Part shown: positions 9,001 through 15,717 of the stretch, piece by piece | Position numbering within the stretch: position 1 is the stretch's first letter | Layout of the letters: each line of letters starts with the position of its first letter | Assembly: GCA_027575765.1 (NCBI GenBank) | Contig: JANBPT010000823.1 | Coordinates: 1-21,566 of the forward strand | Reading direction: 5' to 3' | Source: Tieghemiomyces parasiticus | Taxonomy: Eukaryota > Kickxellomycota > Dimargaritomycetes > Dimargaritales > Dimargaritaceae | DNA length: 21,566 nt | Notes under the pieces: model-generated | What the model saw: only the letters and a program-made list of their open reading frames with translations | What the model was told of the DNA's origin: nothing | Databases searched by the model: none | Made by a program: the position numbers and the translations under genes

Positions 9001-10565
9001 TCGGCGGGATTTAGCTTTGTGAGGAACGATGGGGTGGTCATCAACCCATGTGTGCCCGCGAGATCGCCCAAAAAGTCCGTGCTGGGGACGATTAGGGTGC
9101 CACCGAAACAAAGGGCCCTCGTGATGGGAAAGAGCAGGGCGTCAAACCCGACTGAGAACGTCGGCATGTACCGATTACCCGAGCCTTGATATTGAAGGTA
9201 ACCGGGATCCACTGCGAAATTGACCAGGTTGCCGTGTTCGACCATGACGCCCTTGGGTTGGCCGGTGGTCCCGGAGGTGTAAACGATATAGGCAAGGTCG
9301 GAAGCCTGGGAGTGATGCGCAACAAACGGCGCCCCGGTCCTGTCGCCCTGCTGGACAGTGGCAAGTAGATCGTCGATCACCAGGTAGGAACCACCTAGAA
9401 CTGCGCCCAGACGATCTGAGGTTGTTGAGCTGGTTAGTACCACAGAGGCGGCGCTGTCCTCAAGGATGTATCGGACACGCCCATCGGGGTACTCCGGATC
9501 AATGGGCACGTATGCCGCACCGGACTTGAGCACGGCGAATAGGGCCACAATGAATTCGATAGAATTAGGTAAATGTAGAGCGATCCGGACCTCGGGCCGG
9601 GCCCCGTAATCGCGAACGAGTACCCGAGCCAGTGCTGAGGTGAGTCGGTTAAACTCGGCGTAGGTGACAGTGCGGCCCTCGTGGGCCAGAGCAATACCGT
9701 CAGGGGTTTTAAGGGCCCACTCACTAGCCAGGAGATGGACAGGGGTACGGACGGCGTCAGGGTGACTGATGGCGCCGGCGAACTGCAGGAGACGTTGGCG
9801 TTCAGTCTTGTCAACCCAGACCATGTCACTGATCATCTTACCCGGCCGACTTTTGGTCAGGGATTTAGTAGCGTCCTCCAGGCTACGCACAACGGTGCAC
9901 AATTGGGCGACTAGCTCTTCCGCGGCATAGTCAGCGACAATGGACCGGTCGAAGGCGATGCGAACAGCGAGACGGCCAGATGTCACCTGGCACCCGATTA
10001 CAAGTGGGGCGCTTGTCATAGCCGCTATGGTGTTGAGGGCATCCCTATCGAGGTTGGCAATGAACTGCTGCCCGAGGATTGGGGTAGAGGATTGGTGGGC
10101 CGAGGGCGGCTCCGTTTCAGGGTCATTGCTAGTCACCAGGACCGTGGCTAGCGGTTCACGGTCGGATCCTTCAGCGGAAATCGCGGTCCTCTTGCAATGA
10201 ACAAGATTGGTCGGCGAGGCCAGGGGTTCTCGGAGCACAGATCGCAGGTCAATGTCAGGGGCAAGAGTCATGGCGCACACATCTAGGGCTTCCTGCACCG
10301 GACCGAGCTCAAAGATACTTGTAGGGACCTCGGCGTATCCAAACGCTACCTCAACCATGTGAGTATAGCGGGCCAATAGAAGACCCCAGGCTAGTTTACA
10401 CAAATCGACGGATCTTTGGCAGTTCGAGAAGGACACCACAGCCGACACTTGACCATATCCAGAAACCGGATTGATCGGTCTGGCCAGAATTAGGTGCGTA
10501 CCTGTCGGTACAGCGCTCTCGCGGCGTGTACGTAGGGGCAACGCTAGAACTTGTGGGAGGGCCAT
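1..10565 (-). CDS. Multimodular non-ribosomal peptide synthetase, 3' end beyond the window
   Basis: This is a peptide synthetase that activates amino acids as adenylates, loads them on carrier domains and condenses them. The frame is open from the ATG at 10565 to base 1 (3521 codons, no stop). That ATG is the first Met after an upstream in-frame stop near 10632 and has a good context (GCCATGG). Approximate domains by residue: 1-245 C-terminal lobe of a C domain; A1 275-750 (YTSGTTGQPKGV at 429, GYGPSETT near 552, QVKLRGFRIEL near 655, NGKVDRKAL near 736); T1 with IGGDSI, carrier Ser797; E 845-1300 (HHALIDLVSW at 980, TVGWFTALYP near 1125, FNYFGRFG near 1195); C2 1318-1750 (HHALVDGWS at 1452); decayed A2* and T2* 1755-2310; C3* 2325-2790; A3 2800-3245 (FTSGTTGLPKGV at 2924, MYGPSEIT near 3046); T3 with LGGDSI, Ser3293; C4 from 3365 (HHALLDAWS at 3507), cut by the edge. 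No release domain is visible. The peptide product is unknown. Confidence 0.97.
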   Translation of the reverse strand, partial: MALPQVLALPLRTRRESAVPTGTHLILARPINPVSGYGQVSAVVSFSNCQRSVDLCKLAWGLLLARYTHMVEVAFGYAEVPTSIFELGPVQEALDVCAMTLAPDIDLRSVLREPLASPTNLVHCKRTAISAEGSDREPLATVLVTSNDPETEPPSAHQSSTPILGQQFIANLDRDALNTIAAMTSAPLVIGCQVTSGRLAVRIAFDRSIVADYAAEELVAQLCTVVRSLEDATKSLTKSRPGKMISDMVWVDKTERQRLLQFAGAISHPDAVRTPVHLLASEWALKTPDGIALAHEGRTVTYAEFNRLTSALARVLVRDYGARPEVRIALHLPNSIEFIVALFAVLKSGAAYVPIDPEYPDGRVRYILEDSAASVVLTSSTTSDRLGAVLGGSYLVIDDLLATVQQGDRTGAPFVAHHSQASDLAYIVYTSGTTGQPKGVMVEHGNLVNFAVDPGYLQYQGSGNRYMPTFSVGFDALLFPITRALCFGGTLIVPSTDFLGDLAGTHGLMTTPSFLTKLNPADLPALRIIFSGGESCTRQLVDKWSVQCHFVNGYGPSETTVTGLTASLTTDDPITAGRPQLNVLAYVVDSDLRLVPVGVPGQLLIGGLGVARGYCNRPDLTAQKFIANPFGPGRVYCTGDYARWLPNGHVDILGRMDQQVKLRGFRIELEEVEAAATSCPTVQLAVAAVQKDRLVLFVEPKSVDTVELFNHLRVRLAKFMVPDQIISVDHLSLTVNGKVDRKALPEVTEPPPVTASTGPHDLTDLELRLREAWAQVLQLPGDRIGPDDDFFRIGGDSIAAILLVSKCQQLGYKATVTLIYACRQLCALAARLTPLVTTTSEANQLQAQGPVALTPIQRWFFSLPFRNPHHFNQSFTLRVNATTTLDRVSHALVRLANHHDMLRARFSQTEEGVWTQYIPSPEAVPGDFVVVEATVAEADYADLILKVQSSLHLTDGPVMAAYLIHSHDEANRTRLFWTIHHALIDLVSWRVLIEDLQTLLVGGQLPPKTLSFQSWCHQLDGYARTLTADLWPSQVMAVDNRQRLAPTGDLGDVATAARLSVSYEFDPDFTTRLLLQLAPQWRVTPRDVLLATFAQAYCQTLDTIQVSFMMEGHGREPWSDDIDVSRTVGWFTALYPLVLDVPTEGPILAVLRHTKEALQQIPTHGFPYSLLRHMPSVDPAERAKVLSKTPGRLDVQFNYFGRFGASGTGDGAVGIEWDDRFGLHDFAPGEHVIFDLNPMPLVNRDCLRLVMEYNPRVYASPIANQLISRWRQNLEALVDHSPGSAQPLLTRFDAPLLQPTAEEWAALLADLEERSIPASDVEDILPCTAMQGGLLAATLKDPTAYVVQAAVTLSGRIQLDRLRKAWESLTQQHAILRTAFLTTSAARSHGFAQIVHQQPRLAWTAGELPLESLPEFFSSNRARKFVLHEPLVRVHFFPTAEATQYLMVLTIHHALVDGWSLPLILQELCRIYSSGPSPALAPTLGFHRVIEQVLQQDVLASRAFWTGYLSGSVPTPAPLLSPRLTGQTGFSEYARALSVRKADLRRAAHRYGVTLSTLLKAAYALVMARYLDRDDVLVGFVVSGRNLDVPGISTLIGPCLNTVVLRFRLTDQPLGQWLQQLQADATRMIPFEHTSLTSIHTWCGVDPSTPLFHTLLGHESFPVFDAPSNELTATLDRVHEFTEYPLAVDFVEAEGSLGIKVGYGRASYAETDVARLVLSIDGMLTALTQVDDDTNAQLLSLSPPATISPLEHPDLTAAAGLSDDQVSRIRSFFGQLADFADRPAVAGDNYALTYRQLLHAARKLASALPASDRNSPTALVVMVDTLAALATALVVTLYRGLTLIPVGLTEPLESVAHRCHMLDVLGIVGPRRLTDPLADILPADATIVDISEWTSPHGTEPPNPEPWSTAPFHQASRATLITGNAVLRSQPLADSLNRMPTVASLGGEPGCTLVSQNMPLDTPEASWVTLFALSWGLTVTGSLNENEGRVRSACRVTLADQREPAITRSPTILLCDLTQPSPSLYCNDPAEYTTCLGYLGSIFSGHTLLPAEQVDTRILPYGELVASVRLVDRRGHPCPPGMIGRIVIGTDNGAPSVVGFPHGSRTASLPAPTLGYVDVKCRTLHVLGSTDRLVTVGGLQFHLAALDQRLAAGGLPSPFSVTVHGTHLVTFTTASEGVAGQFDILCLNLPTSLVPSTLVPIVQYPHLLGAPEADLRTFARAYLTAATDPQFASMSTVTDRWLAVTCLDLVVRERVGPSTADELWAGLISSPVRIHQLCHRVRQRFGVTLDFPAILTCADLSALARAIKLSKITGPISPPFPLPDSAVVLRTGPLSPYQEQVWQACQLSPTPGAFYFQTVLTADLPLITGLVRKVVKRVVREVAELRVVVRCHGGHLQAALLAPWGATVKITELDPGTTVEAYLEARHDHLNLHSGSLFGVELITTAEGKDTRHLVIRMHQLLGTETLIHRFGRELMRTLCTQREGPRKPADVRLHDGHVAIPDPIDVVDADLSYWQTLLSACPTELDLPYDRSRPALPTFQSVTSTFNLESTMAEQVLALASTLRHTAGAVWLALTAAYLTRIGSGADILLDMGVPLEFSQGNADKECLSGQSVPVRVKGADCTAGVTDLCNVLVRQLDESIARANPATDVYRPLLASTAKPGWHPVRVGVAACTNDSRPAGQFSMTATHTVLWQDVQLTVFLTQTAPSAVIRYNPDLFDPATVQRLVANFIHFAQCLLLTDAPLTRAPLVTPAEERRLLDEFSRNPCAYDPLSPASDNPVNLFLNWVTMSPETVALELGDWTETYASLEQKARSLAAALRRHEIQDQDRVAVVLANTPASAVAILAVWLVHAVYVPIDAQLPEQRQRYMVKAAQCSVVLNVTDDHSVWPDALDGLALLQTNHLTIASQPEFEYRPLDLAYIVFTSGTTGLPKGVMLNHAGLSNVINSPEVLMLPHARLRCIQTFGVGFDAALFVAVNTVCHGCTLVFPGDDLAEALRQVDAAIMTPTLLASLDPCQYPNLRYIKTGGEILPTEVADRWLPRCTVLNMYGPSEITMCSHVKYAEPGKQLTIGRPISGSECYILDVHRQLVPIGIVGEMYIGGIGVSAGYVNRPELNVTKFIDLPYSEGPVYATGDLGRWLPNGDVEMMGRRDDQVKLRGFRIELQEIEAALLSHPMVKQAAALVVDRRQLYAFVSPDTASPADLLTALQARLPAYMIPRRIFTRTALQLTSNGKVDKRALADLAQAAIQVAPPATGPGDAAGQLLAQALAATLNLPETSVDLTQSFFHLGGDSISAIRLSSQLASRGVKVPVPAIVKAGSLVELMDLIRPGGFDPATTTSAYRPFSLLALDAANQGAVVGRAAQALGVEATSVQDVLPVSSLQLGFLVNTLKDPSAYMVQIAYGMAGPLDVGRLHQSWQQTAADHAILRTKFVVADDFSAHSFLQVTLDQCDIEWAYHDQKGADVSTLETAHFSSDRQRGFDFTGPLLRLALVRVDTDQHILFFTFHHALLDAWSVELILA
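2196..3593 (-). other. NRPS condensation domain C3* with altered active site
   Basis: This is a full-length condensation domain (residues about 2325 to 2790). It starts with GPLSPYQEQVWQ and contains DLSYWQTLLSACPTELDLP, both normal for this fold. The HHxxxDG motif reads MHQLLGT at residues 2458-2464. The second His (2459), usually the catalytic one, is kept. The first His is Met, and the structural Asp and Gly are Gly and Thr. It may have lowered activity or act only as a scaffold between the decayed carrier and A3. Confidence 0.75.
3636..5303 (-). other. Decayed adenylation and carrier domains (A2*, T2*) within the NRPS
   Basis: Between C2 and C3* lies sequence of normal A-T length (residues about 1755 to 2310) in the same open frame, but without the required motifs. 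Where YTSGTTGxPKG is expected there is LITGNAVLRSQ (near residue 1913). No YGPxE motif is found. The TGDL...GRxDxQVKxRGFRIEL region has eroded to a stretch containing LGSTDRLVTVGGLQFHL (near residue 2125). In the carrier domain LGGDSI is replaced by LISSPV, so the phosphopantetheine-accepting Ser is Pro2271, while the flanking carrier helix (QLCHRVRQRFGV) is still recognisable. By family knowledge neither domain should be able to activate or carry an amino acid. A structural or skipped module is inferred. Confidence 0.85.
6666..8033 (-). other. NRPS epimerization domain after T1
   Basis: The block from about residue 845 to 1300 opens with LTPIQRWFF. It has the epimerase form of the active site, HHALIDLVSW, with His980, His981 and Asp985. 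It ends with TVGWFTALYP and a QFNYFGRFG segment, both typical of E rather than C domains. E domains convert the carrier-bound L-residue to the D form, and the C2 domain that follows would then accept a D-donor. All key residues appear intact, so a D-configured first residue is a reasonable inference. Confidence 0.85.
9831..10565 (-). other. NRPS N-terminal half condensation domain (starter)
   Basis: Residues 1 to about 245 resemble only the C-terminal lobe of a condensation domain. They include a stretch of the LAWGLLLARYTHMVEVAFGY type, which matches the usual lobe following the active site. The HHxxxDG half is absent, and no in-frame Met lies upstream that could encode it. Half C domains at the start of fungal NRPS are known and are generally regarded as non-catalytic. 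This supports A1-T1 as the loading module, so the true N-terminus of the enzyme is probably inside the window. Confidence 0.75.
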
Positions 10566-12234
10566 GGCTCGTAGGATGCAGGATGAGAATATTAGGAGCT
10601 CGAAAGGTTGGGTGGTTAGTGAGGGAAGAGTCTACCTTATGGTCGTAGGTAGCGAAGAAAAATAAGAGAGATTACGAGACTAAGCCCGTATGTGGGAAAG
10701 GTAACAAAGGATAATATTTCCAAGGCAAGCGAAAGAAACTTGACATAGGCGTTCGTTTGCCTCCTGTTGCTCTTTTTATATCCCCAGCAGGAAATGACAG
10801 CTGGGGTGGAAGTGACTGCACATACTTAGGCTGGGTGCAATATTACCGCCTGACCTTGACGTCAAATTCGGTGTGCCTTAATCGCCATACTTGCTGCAAT
10901 ACAGTGGAGAAACAGGTCTACTCAAGACGATCACAAACAACTAGGCACGCTAGTGATGTGGCGATCCCGATGCACTCAATCCCCTTTGGTTAACTTGTGG
11001 AAAGCCTCAGCACCGATGTAGGTTAGAAGGAGATATCGCCTGGCAGTTCCTTTCCATATAGCTTGCGGCTATTCATGCCGGGACATGAGGATGGCGGTTT
11101 ATCTAGTGGCCAAGTAGTTTTATTATTTTTGCTTAATCGGTGGGAATGCATTCTCATTTACAACTGACTTTTAATAAGTTTGGTGTCGCGTAGAGTGGTT
11201 CCGTGCAGCCTTTTACATTACTACACCATTCAACTTCTATAATTAAGGGTATACAAGTGATTGGTAATAGAATAGTCGATTGTATCCACTCCACAATTTG
11301 CCATAGTGTTAGGTGTGGCAGGGCTTAAGATGGCTCTCCACAGGGTTAGTGCTTGCCAACCAGTTAAAAGGAAGTCCATTGCATTACCCCTGCTGCTAGT
11401 TCATCACTGTTCGGATGTTCATCCCGACTCCTATAATTTAATTTATGCATACTATCATCCAAAGGAGGTTTTCATATACTACCGGCGGCACTCAGGTTCG
11501 CCACTGTTGTGCATCGCCAGCCGATTGTTGTCGTCAACAGTATGATTGTCATACGTTACGGTCCGGCCCAGTTGACTTCAACGATGTATGCTAGGCTGCC
11601 GATGCATGAGGCTAATTAGGGCGCTGTAGACAACCCCAACTATACGTTACCTGAAGGGACGTGTCTTGCCAAGGTCGATAAAGTACCTGTGTATCGGGTG
11701 TTTCGTTACCAACGTATACTCTGTACCATTTATACCAATGCTAAACTTGCGGGCGTGTACCGGCAAGATCGCCATTGTGGAGCGTGCCAGCGTACTCGCG
11801 ATGGAAAAAAAACCTGGGTAAGATGGAGCACAGCCGTGTCAGACCAGTTGGCTTTCGATGGTTATGTTCAGTAATGCTGCAGAAAATGGTACGGGCTCTA
11901 CAGTCTCCTTCCTTGCTGTTTCACAAGTATCCTCCTGCGTCCTGCGGAAGGCGCGCGCCCAATTGTATTAGCTAGGTTCTTAAACTCCTGCATCCCCACT
12001 TGGACATGGAGGCCAGCCTTTTCACCTATACATCTCACGGGCGGCCTCGTGTGCCAGTAAAAAAGTATGGCACCCGTAGCAGGATCACGACCTACGGTGG
12101 CCACACTCTTCGGCGCGGAATCATTTACTGTATACACTCGATACCTAAGCCACGGTGGTTTGTAATGTAAGGCCCACGAGCACCCATTTGGTCAATGCCA
12201 TCCCAGTGGCGAACAGCCTGATTCCTATCCATCA
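10566..12234. other. Intergenic region upstream of the NRPS
   Basis: About 1.7 kb of mixed composition without codon bias on either strand. The open frames here are under 80 codons and match nothing I recognise. The NRPS promoter should lie in the left part. No tRNA, rRNA or transposon end was seen. Confidence 0.5.
10773..10780 (-). promoter_or_regulatory. Possible TATA box of the NRPS
   Basis: TATAAAAA on the minus strand, about 208 bases before the NRPS start codon. The match is good, but the distance implies a long 5' leader, so the assignment is tentative. Confidence 0.3.
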
Positions 12235-12240
12235 TTTATT
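12235..12240 (-). terminator. Possible polyadenylation signal of CBP4
   Basis: A perfect AATAAA on the minus strand about 79 bases after the CBP4 stop codon, at a usual distance for a fungal 3' end. Confidence 0.4.
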
Positions 12241-12318
12241 TTACAGGCAAGTGAACCACGTTCATAGTCAGAAAAGATACCACAAATAAACCATCACTTC
12301 TTGGACACCTAGGGTTCG

Positions 12319-12758
12319 CTACTGGCCCCGCCGGCCCTCGCTGGGTGGAGGGGCCTTGAGGGGTTCAACCTGCCAGACCAGGTGATCCGAGTCCATATTC
12401 TTTTGGAGTAGGGCCTTGAGTTCTTTCTGGTACTCGGCATGTTCCTTGCGAGCCTTGTCGGCCTCCTGCTTAAGCTCAGGCGAGAGAGCCTGGGCGATAC
12501 ATAGTTGAGCATATTGAGTTCAGGTAGAGTGGTCAGCCGTGTAAATTTGGTAGCAAGAGGCCGGGACGTGTCAGGATCTCGCAGCGCAGACCTTACACCG
12601 AGAGAAAGGAAGTGGGATCATAACGTTGGTATCTCGGGGGGAATGAGGAGCCGACTTACATTGTAGAGTTGACCGCTAGTAGGGGTCGTGAGCCGCATGG
12701 TCAAGTAGCCGGCCGCGACGATGCCCAGCCCGTAGGCAATTCCTTTCGGCCACGACAT
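12319..12758 (-). CDS. CBP4: Cytochrome bc1 complex assembly factor Cbp4, two exons
   Basis: Spliced reading: exon 1 12660-12758 (33 codons), intron 12490-12659, exon 2 12319-12489 (56 codons and TAG), giving 89 residues. Exon 1 starts MSWPKG and has one membrane segment at residues 6-22 (GIAYGLGIVAAGYLTMRL), directly followed by TTPTSGQLYN. Exon 2 begins ALSPELKQEADKARKE. The order membrane helix, TTPT-x-QLY, LSPEL and a charged helix is the Cbp4 signature. In yeast Cbp4 sits in the mitochondrial inner membrane and, with Cbp3-Cbp6, helps newly made cytochrome b enter complex III. The protein is shorter than yeast Cbp4 because the long C-terminal tail is missing. The two exons are in different raw frames, so an unspliced search would miss it. 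Confidence 0.88.
12490..12659 (-). other. CBP4 spliceosomal intron
   Basis: A 170-base phase-0 intron with donor GTAAGT and acceptor CCCAG. A CTGAC branch-like motif lies about 42 bases before the acceptor (12532-12536). Removing it joins QLYN to ALSPEL, restoring the conserved family junction. Confidence 0.85.
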
Positions 12759-14199
12759 GAGCAAGGTTAGGTTGGTGAATTGAGTTCTGTAGCAAGGGCT
12801 GCTGGCCAGAATGGTATGTTGACAGAGTTGCAAGAGGCAATCGGTGATACAGGGCACGGCCCACGGAATTTGGCGGGTCGAGTGGATGGGCTAGAGTAAA
12901 GTGGAGGACTGTAGATCGAAGGAATGCATCGGTCGCCCGTCTATACGATATTGAAGGGGGCAGTCGCTGCCTAGGTCAGGGTAAAAAGGGCACTGATGCC
13001 CAGGAGGTAGGAAGCGGCGCTTACCTAGTGTCACCCAGCCGAGCATTACGTCGTACCTGGTTGGTAAGATTAACAAGGCATTACGGCGTTGATTTTTCGC
13101 CTTTAAAAGAACTACTTAGGCGGGAAGTTAGGCTATCCTACTCCCTTAGTGATAGACAGGGGTGAGCACCTCAATAGACCTTAACGAGGGGAAAGTGGTC
13201 GTAAACTCGCATTTCAAGTCTGCGTAATAAGGCAAAGACCTAGACGCTGCTGCTGTGCATTGAGAGGCTCCATGGAGCCGGAGGAGTTGCTTAATATTTC
13301 GGCCAATCGGTGACCGTAATAGTGCGTAGCATGATCCAGTCCGCATAACAGACTGGTGCGGTTCAATGACCGTGGGTACCCTATTTTATTTTAATCTCCG
13401 CGTGTACCACCGACTAATCCTCTGAAGCCCACGATCCCTTACCAAATCTGTGTAAACATGGCAGAGGGTAGTCAATTTCGTAGGAATTCCGGATACTGGA
13501 GCTTTCTGAACATCCATCGTACCGCTCGTCCAATGGTAGATATTACCGATCAACGATGTCCTCAATCAGCAGCTGGATCTCCCATACCGCGACTAATTAT
13601 TAGATTGGACGTAATTATGTGACTGGCGTCTCGGTGGATACGTCCACTCGGATACACCAAGGTTGACTGTCAACTCTTCCCACGGACATATGAGCAACGG
13701 CTGGTGGTAATAGTGCAAAGTAGATTTGAAAAAATCGAGGCTCAGTTAGAAAAAGAGTATACGCTACAATCGCTTAATATGCCATCCCCCCTTGCTCCGT
13801 ATTGTGATGGTAGTAACCCTAGACGCCTTCCAGTTACCGATAACCTCGGTGGCTGCTGGCCTGACCGTATTCCCGACCAACTTTTACGGCAACTGATCCG
13901 AGGTAATCTAGTAGACTAGAACGCAAGGCCTCGGTCTGGCGATGGGATAGACTACCACGAAAGTAGCGACGTGATTTAATCGTTGGGGAAATCTACCACG
14001 TGCACGTTTGAGGCCAGAGTAATATATTAAAGCCTAAAGCTAGGCACAGCAGGTCGGAAGTGCGGGTCTCCTTATTGGCGAGCACACGTTCGGAACGGTG
14101 CCTGGCCAGCGTCATGATAAGGATGCCGTATCGTACGTGGTTGGGGCACCGCGGTCGTCCAGATCATTCGGCGTAAATTCTCCAGGAGAGAGAGTGGGC

Positions 14200-14210
14200 G
14201 GGGGGGGGGG
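14200..14210 (+). repeat. Homopolymer run of 11 G
   Basis: Eleven consecutive G bases, preceded by GGGC. This is a slippage-prone tract in non-coding DNA. Confidence 0.9.
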
Positions 14211-14250
14211 TTATCGGTTGCGCGTGCTGGCACTGCCGTGCCACTTTAGG

Positions 14251-14278
14251 AGAAAGAAAGAGAGAGAGAGAGAGAGAG
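14251..14278 (+). repeat. (AG)n microsatellite
   Basis: An imperfect AGAAAGAA lead-in, then ten perfect AG units (14259-14278). It lies in non-coding DNA about 450 bases from the end of the cysteine-rich gene. Confidence 0.95.
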
Positions 14279-14726
14279 GGTAGGCTCTCTCAGTCGTCTG
14301 TGCTAGCCTCTCGGCCGCAACCAAGGATAACACTATCCAACTGGATCACTTCTACCCTGTGCTAATTCTCTGTGAAGAACTGTAGGGAGTGACATTACAG
14401 GCCTCACAACTACCAGGACAACGATTATAATATTTTCCGGAAAGTATTGATACAACCGGACACGCCCCCCACACTCCAAATGTCCACTTACATGGAAATT
14501 TACCTTTGCTTTGCCGTTAGAGTGCGGCTAAGTTGGTTTACAAAATGGCTGCTACCTAGTATCAATCATGCAGGTTTTACAAAAAAGATTTGTCCAATCT
14601 CAACACCGTTGAGCAATGCGCTATTATCTTTCCACTGTACCAAGAGTGGTTACCTACTGTATAGGCGATACCAGTATCACAAAGTAAGTTGGTAGGCTCG
14701 GATACTGCCTCCTTATGGAGCCATTC

Positions 14727-15227
14727 CTAACCCTCATTGAGTGCGCACAACCCGACCACGACAGATAGGGCAAGGACGGCCGCAGTACTCTGGCTGGCAC
14801 TCAAAGCAATAGCGGAGGAGGACACCGATGAAGACGAGGACGAACTACCGGGCTGCACCTGGGGCGACTCCTCACCTTTACTGGACTGCATCTGAACCGC
14901 CGCCACACCTTGACCGCTCTCGCGCTGGGCCTCAGTGATAACATTCCAAAACTCCTCCAAGGTGGCACCCATGAGCTTTTCCATACCCAATTCGCACTTA
15001 TCAAAGCAGCTGGGGTCATGCTTAGGAAGGGCCACGCAATCGTCTGTACAGGCCGTGGCTTCCTTCCACTTGGCTTCCGGGACGTTGAAACAGGTCTGCA
15101 TGCAAGCTTGAGGTTGTCGAATGCAGTCGGGCTTAGCAATGCATTGTTTCTGCGCGTCGGTGATGGTCGCCGCAGTAAATGTGGCTAGCAGACTATACGT
15201 GAGGGTGGTGGCGGCCACAAGCTTCAT
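14727..15227 (-). CDS. Secreted cysteine-rich protein with probable GPI-anchor signal
   Basis: 166 residues from an ATG in a good context (ACACCATG). Residues 1 to about 20 are a signal peptide (MKLVAATTLTYSLLATFTAA). The mature part has eight Cys at 29, 35, 42, 46, 60, 64, 74 and 78, three pairs of them spaced CxxxC, which suggests a compact disulfide-bonded helical domain. A Ser-rich linker follows (about 127-146). A hydrophobic tail (about 147-163) ends the chain, as in GPI-anchored fungal wall or plasma-membrane proteins. The even number of Cys recalls CFEM-type extracellular domains, but the spacing is not the canonical one, so I do not assign that family. Its role is unknown; a surface protein is the best inference. 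Confidence 0.8.
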   Translation of the reverse strand: MKLVAATTLTYSLLATFTAATITDAQKQCIAKPDCIRQPQACMQTCFNVPEAKWKEATACTDDCVALPKHDPSCFDKCELGMEKLMGATLEEFWNVITEAQRESGQGVAAVQMQSSKGEESPQVQPGSSSSSSSVSSSAIALSASQSTAAVLALSVVVGLCALNEG

Positions 15228-15361
15228 GGTGTAACGTAGTTAAGGAGACGGCGGGGAAAAAAAAGGGGATTAAAGTACGGAAAAACCCCACATACAAGCC
15301 GATAGGGCGAAACTAGGAAACGTAATGAAATGGGTACTAGGGAGAGAATCCTAGCTCCTTA

Positions 15362-15369
15362 TATTTATA
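15362..15369 (-). promoter_or_regulatory. TATA box of the cysteine-rich secreted protein gene
   Basis: TATAAATA on the minus strand, 135 bases before the ATG at 15227. This fits a short untranslated leader. Confidence 0.5.
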
Positions 15370-15682
15370 GTCGCCAGCCGAAGGGCAGCCGAGAGCGGTA
15401 CGGCATCAGGTAGAAAAGAGAGATTGGGGATGCACAGTCAGCTCAGACATCATGCAACAAGAATAGCCTAGCATAATGTGGGTAAGGTCATGGGTGAAAG
15501 TGCCTATATCCGACAACCAATCGTTCCTTCGTTTGAGCTTGTGAACAGTGTTTATGGGAAATCAGGCAGTGATTGACGGCAGTTCCTACCCAATCCTTGG
15601 AAGTCGCCACAGCAAAATATATTGTCACCCGTTGCTCTCGTCAATCAACACCACCCATACCGTCTGCGAGATATCTTTTGTC

Positions 15683-15717
15683 ACCCTCTCCTTATGTCTA
15701 AGGAGTAAGGAGAGGGT
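15683..15717. repeat. Perfect 12-bp inverted repeat (hairpin)
   Basis: ACCCTCTCCTTA and its exact complement TAAGGAGAGGGT are separated by 11 bases. The stem is perfect. It is not followed by a T-run and no gene ends beside it. Confidence 0.85.

Larger units (their letters stand above)
12759..14726. other. Intergenic region with no recognised gene
   Basis: Nearly 2 kb without a convincing coding region on either strand. Open frames are short and lack codon bias; the one at 13704-13919 has only a GTG start. The region includes an 11-base G-run and an (AG)n microsatellite, listed separately. Confidence 0.5.

Noticed and set aside
11898..12137. 79-codon minus-strand frame downstream of CBP4
   Set aside because: Some protein-like patches but no family match, no promoter signal and no codon bias.
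13704..13919. 71-codon plus-strand frame
   Set aside because: It starts only with GTG, and no conserved motif is visible.
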